Shown: piece by piece, positions 28,541 to 36,458 of the stretch
Layout: each line of letters starts with the position of its first letter
Position numbering within the stretch: position 1 is the first letter of the stretch
Source: Aquabacterium sp.
Lineage (GTDB): Bacteria; Pseudomonadota; Gammaproteobacteria; Burkholderiales; Burkholderiaceae_C
Assembly: GCF_029946005.1 (NCBI RefSeq)
Contig: NZ_JAQSDR010000007.1
Coordinates: forward strand, 1-64,000
Direction: 5' to 3'
Length of the DNA: 64,000 nt
Notes under the pieces: generated by a model
What the model saw: only the letters and a program-made list of their open reading frames with translations
What the model was told of the DNA's origin: nothing
Database searches by the model: none
Made by a program: the position numbers and the translations under genes

Positions 28541-28888
28541 ATGAGGATCAGTTTCAACCCGATGACAGCGATGGGCATGTTTGCCTTCATGGACGGACTG
28601 GGCCGTGCCCTTTTCAAACCGAGTGCACCGGCTGAGCCCAGGTCCCCAGATCCAGGTCCGTTTTACTGGAAGGTGATGTTCATCGATCAGAACGGCGTTC
28701 TGCAGAAGTCCACCGTGCGCGTCATCACGCTGCACTCCGACCTGCGGCGCCTGACCGTGTGGTGCGATGCCCTGGGCCGGGAATGCGTCTTGAAAATCAG
28801 CAAGATCGTGGAGGCCAGCGATCTGCAAAGCGGGCGCAAAGTCAATTTGCACCGCTGGTTGGTCGGCCAGCAAACTCCGTCGGTTTGA
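28541..28888 (+). CDS. Hypothetical protein, small soluble domain
   Basis: A 115-aa protein starting MRISFNPMTAMGMF at ATG 28541. The AGGAGA site upstream lies within a hairpin. After a short hydrophobic N-terminus and a Pro-rich linker (about residues 28-42), residues 43-105 look like a compact beta-rich domain (YWKVMFIDQNG, VRVITLHSDLRRLTVW, ECVLKISKIVEASD). The pattern faintly recalls WYL-like folds, but I do not rely on it. No function is assigned. Confidence 0.55.
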   Translation: MRISFNPMTAMGMFAFMDGLGRALFKPSAPAEPRSPDPGPFYWKVMFIDQNGVLQKSTVRVITLHSDLRRLTVWCDALGRECVLKISKIVEASDLQSGRKVNLHRWLVGQQTPSV

Positions 28889-29034
28889 GTTAACGGGGTC
28901 CGAAAAACAACGTGGCATCCCCCCGGTTCGAGGTGGTTTTCGGTCATCCACACACTGTTACCTAGGGTTTACATCCATAACGGCCCGTATTCAGCTAGGA
29001 TTGCTGCATCGCAACAATTTTTTTGGGGTGAATC

Positions 29035-29286
29035 ATGACGCAACACACATTGAAATACGAATCTGATGCCAGCCGCAAAGGCCTGGGCTACGAAAAGCTG
29101 GGCGTGATCGCCGGTTTCCTGGTCGGTTTACCCGTGGGTGTCGGTTTGATCCATGCCCCTTTGGCGGAACTTGGCGCGCCTCAGTGGTTGAGCATCATTG
29201 CCACGGTGGCCGTCGTGGCGGTTTGCACGGCACTTGGCCTGCGCGGCGGTGCAGCATTGGCCAAACGGGCTACGCACGATGCGTGA
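29035..29286 (+). CDS. Small membrane protein of unknown function
   Basis: An 83-aa protein with two hydrophobic segments, residues 22-41 and 52-70, separated by a short loop, and charged ends (MTQHTLKYESDASRKGLGYEK). A TTGGGGTGA stretch before the ATG can serve as ribosome site. The last 17 nt overlap the 3' end of the convergent methyltransferase gene. I do not recognise a family. Confidence 0.55.
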   Translation: MTQHTLKYESDASRKGLGYEKLGVIAGFLVGLPVGVGLIHAPLAELGAPQWLSIIATVAVVAVCTALGLRGGAALAKRATHDA

Positions 29287-30544
29287 GTTTTGCCGAAGAG
29301 GCTGAGGGCAACATCCCCTCAGCCTTCAGCAGGCTTTCCAGGCAATGTTCCTGTATTTGATAGAAGTTTTTGATGTCTTGAATTTGCGTCAACGTTTCAG
29401 CCGCCTTGTCTGGTGCGCCTGAAGCCCGTTTGGTCGCCAGGATCATCTTGTTCTTGTTGGTGTGCTCCAGCGAGACAAATTCAAAGACCTGCGTGTCGTA
29501 GCCGCAGGCTTCCAGCAGCAGCGCCCGCAGGCCATCGGTCAGCATCTCCGCCTCCTGGCCCAGGTGCACGCCGTGTTGCAAGATGGGGCGCAGCGGATGA
29601 GGGCTCAGCAACTGGGGCCGGATCTGCTTGTGGCAGCAGGGCGAGCACATGATGATGTCAGCTCCGGTGCGGATGCCCATGTGAATGGCGTAATCGGTGG
29701 CGATGTCGCAAGCGTGCAGCGCGATCATCACGTTCACTGTGCCAGCCTGGTAGTTGCGCACATCGCCATGGTCAAAGCGCAGGCCCTTCAGGCCCAACTT
29801 GCTCGCGGCAGTGTTGCCCAACTCGACCATGTCCTCTTTCAAATCAACCCCTGTCACCTGCGCGGTCAGGGCCAGGCTGGTTTGCAGGTAGTCGTGGATG
29901 GCGAACGTGAGGTAACCCTTGCCCGACCCAAAATCCACCACGTGGATGTTCTGGGCCTGGGCCAGTTGTGATGAGGCCAGGGCGCGGCTGAACACCTCAA
30001 TGAATTTGTTGATCTGCTTCCACTTGCGCGACATGGCCGGGATCAAGGCCTGTTTGGCGTCGGTCACACCCAAGGCGGTCAGGAAAGGGCGGTCCAGCGC
30101 CAGCAGGCGTTCTTTCTGGCGGTTGTGTTCCTGACTGGTGGGTTCGTGCTGCTCGCTCTTGCCAAAGCGCAGCGTGGCCTTGCCCTTCTTGCTGATGGCC
30201 AACTGGATTTCTTCGGTCGGGGTCAGCAGGTGGGCATTCCTGAAGTCCTGGCCTACCATGGTTTGGAGTGCGGCCAGTCCTTCGGCCACGGGCAGGTTCT
30301 TGATGATGTCCTTGGTTTGGTGCCGGTGGACGAAAGACAGGCAGGCTTGCCCCTTGATGGTGACTGGCCGCACCTGCACACGGACCAGGTCGGCGACCGG
30401 GCCGACGTAATTGCCCAGCACCAGCTTGACCAGGGTCTGCTGATTGAGGTGTTCATGCACCAGGCTGAAAAATTGATCGTGCGGGGTGGGCATGCGGGGC
30501 GCCTTTGTCTGGAAATGGGGCAAGGCTGGGATTGTCGAGGGCAT
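29270..30544 (-). CDS. SAM-dependent methyltransferase (Methyltransf_32-like)
   Basis: The 424-aa protein carries SAM motif I as VVDFGSGKGYLTFAIHDYL at about residue 200, an acidic loop VTGVDLKEDMVELG, and the distinctive ALHACDIATDYAI and CSPCCHKQI. The last two are typical of the Methyltransf_32 (GSTCD-like) family. The N-terminal 190 residues are a separate domain of unknown role. Substrates are unknown. ATG 30544 is listed; ATG 30493 (MPTPHDQFFSL) is as good or better by homology sense, and neither has a clear ribosome site. A terminator hairpin lies just upstream. Confidence 0.82.
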   Translation of the reverse strand: MPSTIPALPHFQTKAPRMPTPHDQFFSLVHEHLNQQTLVKLVLGNYVGPVADLVRVQVRPVTIKGQACLSFVHRHQTKDIIKNLPVAEGLAALQTMVGQDFRNAHLLTPTEEIQLAISKKGKATLRFGKSEQHEPTSQEHNRQKERLLALDRPFLTALGVTDAKQALIPAMSRKWKQINKFIEVFSRALASSQLAQAQNIHVVDFGSGKGYLTFAIHDYLQTSLALTAQVTGVDLKEDMVELGNTAASKLGLKGLRFDHGDVRNYQAGTVNVMIALHACDIATDYAIHMGIRTGADIIMCSPCCHKQIRPQLLSPHPLRPILQHGVHLGQEAEMLTDGLRALLLEACGYDTQVFEFVSLEHTNKNKMILATKRASGAPDKAAETLTQIQDIKNFYQIQEHCLESLLKAEGMLPSASSAKLTHRA

Positions 30545-30550
30545 TTTCCC

Positions 30551-30586
30551 CAAAGCAAAAGCCCGGCCGTTTTAAAAACGCCGGGC
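30551..30586 (-). terminator. Intrinsic-terminator-like hairpin on the minus strand
   Basis: Read on the minus strand, GCCCGGCG pairs with CGGCCGGGC (one bulged base), with an A/T-rich inner stem, and is followed by TTTTGCTTT. It would end a minus-strand RNA from the 30.6-30.9 kb gap, just before the methyltransferase start. Confidence 0.6.
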
Positions 30587-30943
30587 TCCTGGGTCGACGA
30601 CCACGATCGGGTCGACTTACCGGCCGGGGTGGGTCCTGGCCGATCATGCCCCCAGACGATCAGGGGAGCCGTCTCACCGACGGCGTGATGCTGGCAGATC
30701 CACCCTGCCAGCTTGCAATAACGCAAGCGCTGCACCCGTTCAAGCCACCGTTACCCGGTGTGCCTTGCGGTTGATGGAGATCCCATCGTTCACCGCCATT
30801 GCAGTGTGAATCAAGTGCGCCTGTGGGCGCAAGAGGCCACAGGCACGTCGCTGGCTTGGACGTGAAAAGCTGCGCGACTTTTCCCGCCGGTAACGGGATG
30901 TAAGGCAGACTCGGGTGATTGGGCTGACAAGGTGAAACAAAGC
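30587..30943. other. Non-coding, hairpin-rich gap; candidate structured RNA
   Basis: This is the only gap over 300 nt in the window, counted from the methyltransferase start to nnr. I see no convincing gene. It holds at least six perfect short hairpins. The clearest are GCCGTC/GACGGC (30668-30684), CTGGCAG/CTGCCAG (30691-30711), GCTTGC/GCAAGC (30711-30728), CACCG/CGGTG (30746-30760), GCCTGTGG/CCACAGGC (30819-30844) and AAAAG/CTTTT (30865-30882). With the minus-strand terminator at its left end, a minus-strand RNA of about 300 nt is possible. I could not match it to 6S, tmRNA, RNase P RNA, SRP RNA or a riboswitch I know. Confidence 0.5.
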
Positions 30944-32455
30944 ATGAAACGTACGGCACTGTTGACCGTGGCAGAGATGGTGCAGTCAGAGAACTTGACC
31001 ATGCAAGCGGGGACGTCTGGGCAGGCGTTGATGGAGCAGGCAGGCAAGGCCGTGGCCGAAGCGATCCTGGCGCGCTGGACCAACCGGTCCGTGGTGGTGC
31101 TGTGCGGCCCGGGCAACAACGGCGGAGATGGTCTGGTGATCGCCCGGTGCTTGGGCGAGGCGGGCTGGCCTGTGCGCGTGGCCTTGCTGGGTGAGTGGGC
31201 AGCGTTCAAAGGCGATGCCTTGATCCAGGCGCGGTATTGGGATCCGGCCTCTTGTGTGCCCTTGCACCCCGATGCGCTGGAGGGTGCCAGCTTGGTGGTC
31301 GATGCCTTGTTTGGTTCGGGCTTGAGCCGACCCTTGAGCGACATGGCGGCCACCACGCTGCAAGCGGTGGCCCAGTCCGGGGTGCCGATGGTGGCCGTGG
31401 ATGTGCCCAGCGGTGTGTTTGGTGACACGGGAGAGAGCGCAGGTGCGGTGCAGGCCGCTTTGACGGTGACGTTCTTCCGCAAGAAGCCTGCCCATGTCTT
31501 GCTGCCGGGCAGGGCTTTGTGCGGCGAGGTGGCGGTGGCCGACATTGGCTTGCGGGCGGATGTGGGTGACTTCGTCAAGCCAGCCACCTTTGAAAACACG
31601 CCGGAGTACTGGCGCAGTGATTGGCCAGCGCTGACGGCCGATCACCACAAATACCAACGTGGCCACGCCTTGGTTTACGGCGGCGGCGTGATGACCGGCG
31701 CCTCGCGCTTATCGGCGCGGGCGGCCGCTCGTGCAGGCGCAGGCTTGACCACGGTGGCGGTGCCTGAATCGGCCTGGCCGGTCTATGCCGCGGCCTTGAA
31801 CAGCATCATGGTGCATCCCCTGAGCGGCCAGGATTCGGTGGAGCTGGCGGCGAGCCTGCGAGAGGTCTTGCGCGATGCCCGCATCAGCGCGGTGTTGCTG
31901 GGCCCCGGAGCGGCAGGTGGCTTGGCCCGGGGCGTGCGTCCCCTGGCGGAAGTGGCCTTGGCCAGTGGGCGCCCAGTGGTGCTGGACGCCGATGCCTTGT
32001 CAGCCTTTGAAGACGACCCCGATGCTTTGTTCGCCTTGATCAAGGCCACACGTGGGCCGGTGGTGATGACGCCCCATGAGGGTGAGTTTGCGCGCTTGTT
32101 TCCGCAGGCCAAGGCCTTGCCTGCTACTGACAAGCTCAGCCGGGCGCGTTGGGCGGCGCATCGCAGCGGGGCCGTGGTGGTGCTCAAGGGCGCGGACACG
32201 GTCATTGCCGCGCCAGATGGGATGGCATTGGTCAACACCAACGCGCCTCCAACGCTGGCCACCGCCGGGGCAGGCGATGTGCTGGCGGGCCTGATCACAG
32301 GGCTGCTGGCGCAGGGCATGGCGGTGTTCCATGCCGCCGCCGCGGCAGTCTGGCTGCATGGCGAGGCGGCACGGGCTTTTGGCGCTGGCCTGATCGCCGA
32401 TGACCTGCCTGATCAGTTGCCGGCCGTGCTGCAAAAACTGCTGCAACCCGGCTGA
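30944..32455 (+). CDS. nnr: Bifunctional NAD(P)H-hydrate epimerase / ADP-dependent dehydratase
   Basis: This enzyme repairs damaged (hydrated) NADH and NADPH. The 503-aa protein joins an N-terminal YjeF_N epimerase (about 1-215; VLCGPGNNGGDGLVIAR, DALFGSGL) to a C-terminal ribokinase-like dehydratase (about 225-500). The latter contains TPHEGEFARLF, VVLKGADTV and TAGAGDVLAGLITG. I start at ATG 30944 (MKRTALLTVAEM), with AAGGTG 10 nt upstream. It converges on the GGDEF gene with a 6-nt gap. Confidence 0.95.
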   Translation: MKRTALLTVAEMVQSENLTMQAGTSGQALMEQAGKAVAEAILARWTNRSVVVLCGPGNNGGDGLVIARCLGEAGWPVRVALLGEWAAFKGDALIQARYWDPASCVPLHPDALEGASLVVDALFGSGLSRPLSDMAATTLQAVAQSGVPMVAVDVPSGVFGDTGESAGAVQAALTVTFFRKKPAHVLLPGRALCGEVAVADIGLRADVGDFVKPATFENTPEYWRSDWPALTADHHKYQRGHALVYGGGVMTGASRLSARAAARAGAGLTTVAVPESAWPVYAAALNSIMVHPLSGQDSVELAASLREVLRDARISAVLLGPGAAGGLARGVRPLAEVALASGRPVVLDADALSAFEDDPDALFALIKATRGPVVMTPHEGEFARLFPQAKALPATDKLSRARWAAHRSGAVVVLKGADTVIAAPDGMALVNTNAPPTLATAGAGDVLAGLITGLLAQGMAVFHAAAAAVWLHGEAARAFGAGLIADDLPDQLPAVLQKLLQPG

Positions 32456-32461
32456 TTCAAG

Positions 32462-34210
32462 TCAGCCGACGCAAGTGCGGTTCTTGCCGGTTTGCTTGGC
32501 CTCGTACAGGGCCACGTCGGCGCGGTCCAGGGCGGCCTCGATGGCCTCATCGGTGCGGTACTGGGTGACGCCGGCGGAGAAGGTGATGAACACTTTCTTC
32601 TCATCCTGCGTGAAGAACTCGGCGCTCAAGGTGCGTTGCAGGCGGGTCAGCACCAGCTGCGCTTCGTCCACCGGCGTGTCGGGCAACAGCACCACGAATT
32701 CTTCGCCGCCGTAGCGGGCCAGTGAATCGCTGGGGCGCAGGCACTCGCTCACGCGGCGCGACAGAAACTGCAGGGCCAGGTCGCCCGTGTGGTGGCCCAT
32801 CTGGTCGTTGAGCTTCTTGAAGTTGTCCACGTCCAGCAAGCCGATGGCCAGGGCGCCGCCGCTGCGTTGCATGCGCGCACGCTCGGTCTCGAAGGATTTG
32901 GCCAGGCCACGCCGGTTGGCGATCTGGGTGAGCGGGTCGGTGGACACCTCGTCAGACAGGCGGCGGATTTCGTCTTCGAGCGAGCGCACGCGGTCGGTCA
33001 GTTCGGTGGCGCGTTCGTGCTCTGCTTGCATGCGGGTCTGGGCCTGGTTGACCAGACCGTGCACGGCGCGGCTTTCGTCCACCATGTCGCGGACCACGCC
33101 CGCCAGGCTCTCCAGCGAGTCGGCTTGGCCGATGGTGTCGGCATAGCGCCCCAGGCTTTGCTGGAAGCGGTCGGTGGTGCTGCCCAACTCGGCGATCTCT
33201 TGCAACATCTGGTGGATGAACTGTTTGAGCGACTGGCGCGCGGAATCACGCTCCAGCTTGAGTTCCTTTTGCCGCTGCCGGGTGCTGTCCAGCAAATCCT
33301 GCATGTGCTTGACGCCACGGCTGTTCAGCCCTTCATCCAACTGGAACTGCATGGCCTGGCACTGGCCCTGCACCCAGGAATCGTCCTCGGCCAATTCGAC
33401 CAGGCTGTCGGTCAAGGTGTGGCACAGCTCGTTGAGTTGTTCGACGAGGTGGTAGCGGTGTTCGATGATGCGCCGGGCCTGGTCGCAGGCCTGGGTGATC
33501 TGGTCTCGCGTGGCCTCCAGCTCAGGCTGGCCCAGGCCTGATTGGCGGCCCTGGCTCAGGGCACTTTGCAAAGCGGCCTTGGCTTCCAGGGCCTGGCCGA
33601 GGTTGTCGGGCAGGGCGGTGATCAGGACGCCATGGGTTTGGGCCAGGGCATGCTCGGCCAGCGGGGGCCAGGCTTCGCCCGGGCTGGCGGTGGGCGTCAT
33701 CGTGGCGGGAGGTGCGTCCGTCGTCAATGTGACCGCTGGTGGCGCGGAGGCCGAGCTGGTGGTGTCGGGCGGTGCCGTGTCTGCATCGGCGGTGTCCACC
33801 ACCTCCAGCAAGCTGTCGTCAAGCGTGTCGCTGTCCCAGCCCCCCACCAGTTGGGTCAAGCGCTGGTGCAAGCGGCTGGCGGAATTCTTGCTGCCATCCA
33901 ACACCCGCTGCAAGCTGTCTTTTTTGCGGGCGGCCGTCCATTGGCGCCCCCCGCGCTCCGCACCGCGCACGATGCGGCCGATCAATTGCGACCAGCGCTC
34001 GCCATCAGCGGCCGGTGTCAGGGCAGGGGCCGCATCGGGGGCCACCGTGGGTTCGGTGGGCGCAGGGCTCCCACCTTGCTCGGCCTCGTAGGCCTTGCGG
34101 AAATTCTCTGGCGTGGGTTCCAGCCTTTGTTCGGCCAGTTGGCGCAGGGCGGCCTTGGCCAGTTGCGCGGGGGCCTGCTGTGCAGCGCCACTTCCCGATG
34201 AACTGCCCAT
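32462..34210 (-). CDS. Diguanylate cyclase (GGDEF) with long N-terminal helical region
   Basis: The 582-aa protein likely makes cyclic di-GMP. The GGDEF domain (about 415-580) has the active motif as RYGGEEF at 499-505 and an intact inhibitory site RPSD at 492-495, five residues before it. The N-terminal part has no transmembrane segment. It begins with the AALRQLAEQRLEPTPENFRK segment often seen in burkholderial GGDEF proteins and continues as a Pro/Thr-rich linker and long coiled coils (about 180-410). ATG 34210 has a GAGGA site. It is the third gene after the hybrid kinase and the REC-GGDEF-EAL gene, 19 nt after the latter. Confidence 0.92.
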   Translation of the reverse strand: MGSSSGSGAAQQAPAQLAKAALRQLAEQRLEPTPENFRKAYEAEQGGSPAPTEPTVAPDAAPALTPAADGERWSQLIGRIVRGAERGGRQWTAARKKDSLQRVLDGSKNSASRLHQRLTQLVGGWDSDTLDDSLLEVVDTADADTAPPDTTSSASAPPAVTLTTDAPPATMTPTASPGEAWPPLAEHALAQTHGVLITALPDNLGQALEAKAALQSALSQGRQSGLGQPELEATRDQITQACDQARRIIEHRYHLVEQLNELCHTLTDSLVELAEDDSWVQGQCQAMQFQLDEGLNSRGVKHMQDLLDSTRQRQKELKLERDSARQSLKQFIHQMLQEIAELGSTTDRFQQSLGRYADTIGQADSLESLAGVVRDMVDESRAVHGLVNQAQTRMQAEHERATELTDRVRSLEDEIRRLSDEVSTDPLTQIANRRGLAKSFETERARMQRSGGALAIGLLDVDNFKKLNDQMGHHTGDLALQFLSRRVSECLRPSDSLARYGGEEFVVLLPDTPVDEAQLVLTRLQRTLSAEFFTQDEKKVFITFSAGVTQYRTDEAIEAALDRADVALYEAKQTGKNRTCVG

Positions 34211-34229
34211 GGTCGATTCCTCGGTGATT

Positions 34230-36458
34230 TTAGACGGGGGTACTGCTGATGGCCGAGCCGCCGATGTCGCCACTGAGCAGTGCGACACGGGGCAAGCTTT
34301 GGTCGGCCTCGGTGTTGGTCAGCCAGGTGTCGATGTCGGCCGCCGGCATCGGCCGGGCAAAGAGGTAACCTTGGCAGATGTGGCACCCCAGGTTGTAGAG
34401 CACTTCCATTTGCGAGACCTCTTCCACGCCTTCGGCGATCACGCGCAAGCCCAGCGCGCGCGCCAGCGCGATGATGGCCGACACCACTGCCGAGCTTTGA
34501 GGCGTGGTGCCCAGGTCGTGCACGAAGGAGCGGTCAATCTTGAGTTCGCTGATGGGCAGGGTGGTCAGGTAGGCCAGCGACGAGTAGCCAGTGCCAAAGT
34601 CGTCGATGGAAATTTCGATCCCCATCTGATTCAGGCGTTGCAGCGAGGGCATGACGCCCTGCAGGTCCTTCATCAGGCCGGTTTCGGTGATTTCCAGCTC
34701 GATGAAATGAGGCGGCACGCCTTCTTGCGTCAGGATGGCCTGGATCTTGTCGACCAGGTCGGGCAGTTCGAACAGTCGGCTGGGCAGGTTGACGGCGATT
34801 GACGCGTCGAAACCGAATTGCTTTTGCCAGATCTTGGCCTGTCGCGCGGCCTGGGTGATGGCCCACAGGCTCATCGCGTTGATCAGGCCCGTGGCTTCGG
34901 CCAGTGGGATGAAGTCGATCGGGGGGATGATCTTGCCGTCGCGCATCCAGCGCATCAGGGCCTCGGCGCCCACCATCTTGCTGGTTCGCACGTCGATCTT
35001 GGGCTGGTAGTACAGCACCAGTTCGTCGCGCTCCAGGGCCTTGTGCAGGGCAGTGTCCAGATCCAGGCGCACGCGGCCCTTGCTGGCCAGTTGCAGGTCA
35101 TAGACCAGCGCGGTGTTGCGACCCTGGCTCTTGGCCAGGTCCATGGCCACGTCGGCGTTGCGCAGCAGGTCGGCCACGCTCAGGCCATGGGCCGGGAACA
35201 GGGCGATGCCGATGCTGGCGGTGATGAAGCATTCCTGGCCGGCGGCCATCATGGGGTCGCGCAGGGCTTGCAGGATGCGTGTGGCCGTGTCCATGGCCTC
35301 GGCTTCGTTGACGATCTCGGGCAACAGCACCACGAACTCATCGGCGCCCAGGCGGCCCACGGCCTCCAGGGTGCGGTGACCGCGCGTGCCGGTCATCTCC
35401 ATATTGCCTTCCATGACCTGCTCGGAATGGCGCACGCAGGAGCGCAGTCGCCGCGAGACCTCGATCAGCAGTTCGTCGCCGGCATGGTGGCCCAGGTTCT
35501 CGTTGATGATCTTGAAGCGGTCCACGCCGATTTGCAGCAGGGCCACGTGGTGGTTCAGGCGCTTGGCGTGCTCGATGGCGCGCTCGCTGCGCCAGAAGAT
35601 CTGGCGGCGGTTGGGCAGGCCGGTGAGCGTGTCGAAATTGGCCAGGTGCTTGATCTTGTCCTCGGCCACGCGGCGGTCGGTCACGTCCTGGACGATGCCG
35701 GTGTAGCCGATCAGGGCGGCCACTTCATTGAACTCGGGCTCGGCCTCGATGTGCAGGATGCGTTGGCGGCCATCGTGCAGGTTGACCTGGATGTCGTTGC
35801 ACAGCACGGTGCCGTGGTCCAACACTTCACGCAGGATGCGTTCAAAGCTTTGGCGCTCTTCGGGGCCGATCATGCGCAGGATGCGCTTGAGGCCCAGGCG
35901 ATCACGCCCGCCCAGGCCGAACACGCGCATGCCTTCCATCGAGAAAACGATGTCGGTCACGCCTTGGCGCCAGTCGAAACTGCCCATGCGTGCCAGGTCT
36001 TGAGCGCGAGCCAGTGTGGCCTTGCTGCGTTCCAGCTCGTGGCGGGTGCGCGAGGCGCGCAACAGGTAACGCAGGCGCCCGGCCAGCAGGCTCCACTGCG
36101 TGCACTTGATGAAAAAGTCGGTGGCGCCTACTTCGTAAGCGCGGGTGATCGAGGCCTCGTCGTCCAGACCGGTGAGCATCAGCACGGGCACGGACTCGTA
36201 GCCGGGCAGGTGGCGCAGTTCCTGGCAGGTGGCAAAGCCGTCCAGGCCGGGCATGACGGCGTCCAGCACGACCACGTCGGGCAACCATTCGCTGATGATT
36301 TGCAGGGCTTGTTCGCCGGAACTGGCCTCGGTGATCGCGAAACCGCGCTCGCGCAGGGCGATGGAGGTCAACAGCAGGTTGACTTCGTCGTCATCCACCA
36401 GCAGCACTTTCGGCTGCTCTTGTGAATCATCGGTCCCGACGGAGCTAAGGAGGTTCAC
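34230..36458 (-). CDS. Response regulator with PAS, GGDEF and EAL domains
   Basis: The 742-aa protein has REC (about 15-135; acidic DDD at 22-24, phospho-Asp D66, Lys in FFIKCTQ), PAS/PAC (about 155-265), GGDEF (about 270-465) and EAL (about 480-725). The cyclase motif is GADEF (371-375) instead of GGDEF, and the inhibitory site reads RTLE instead of RxxD. The EAL domain keeps its key motifs: EAL at 499-501, ELEITETGL, DDFGTGYSSL, KIDRSFV and IAEGVE. It is thus most likely a phosphodiesterase. It starts with GTG overlapping the hybrid kinase stop (GTGA), with GGAGG upstream. Confidence 0.93.
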   Translation of the reverse strand: MNLLSSVGTDDSQEQPKVLLVDDDEVNLLLTSIALRERGFAITEASSGEQALQIISEWLPDVVVLDAVMPGLDGFATCQELRHLPGYESVPVLMLTGLDDEASITRAYEVGATDFFIKCTQWSLLAGRLRYLLRASRTRHELERSKATLARAQDLARMGSFDWRQGVTDIVFSMEGMRVFGLGGRDRLGLKRILRMIGPEERQSFERILREVLDHGTVLCNDIQVNLHDGRQRILHIEAEPEFNEVAALIGYTGIVQDVTDRRVAEDKIKHLANFDTLTGLPNRRQIFWRSERAIEHAKRLNHHVALLQIGVDRFKIINENLGHHAGDELLIEVSRRLRSCVRHSEQVMEGNMEMTGTRGHRTLEAVGRLGADEFVVLLPEIVNEAEAMDTATRILQALRDPMMAAGQECFITASIGIALFPAHGLSVADLLRNADVAMDLAKSQGRNTALVYDLQLASKGRVRLDLDTALHKALERDELVLYYQPKIDVRTSKMVGAEALMRWMRDGKIIPPIDFIPLAEATGLINAMSLWAITQAARQAKIWQKQFGFDASIAVNLPSRLFELPDLVDKIQAILTQEGVPPHFIELEITETGLMKDLQGVMPSLQRLNQMGIEISIDDFGTGYSSLAYLTTLPISELKIDRSFVHDLGTTPQSSAVVSAIIALARALGLRVIAEGVEEVSQMEVLYNLGCHICQGYLFARPMPAADIDTWLTNTEADQSLPRVALLSGDIGGSAISSTPV

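Noticed and set aside
30587-30943. 6S RNA, tmRNA, RNase P RNA, SRP RNA or a common riboswitch in the 30.6-30.9 kb gap
   Set aside because: I looked for the conserved cores of these RNAs on both strands and found none that matched, so I leave it as an unassigned structured region.
30660-30959. Short open frames (89-99 codons) inside the 30.6-30.9 kb gap
   Set aside because: Their translations lack domain-like patterns, have no ribosome site and are crossed by perfect hairpins.
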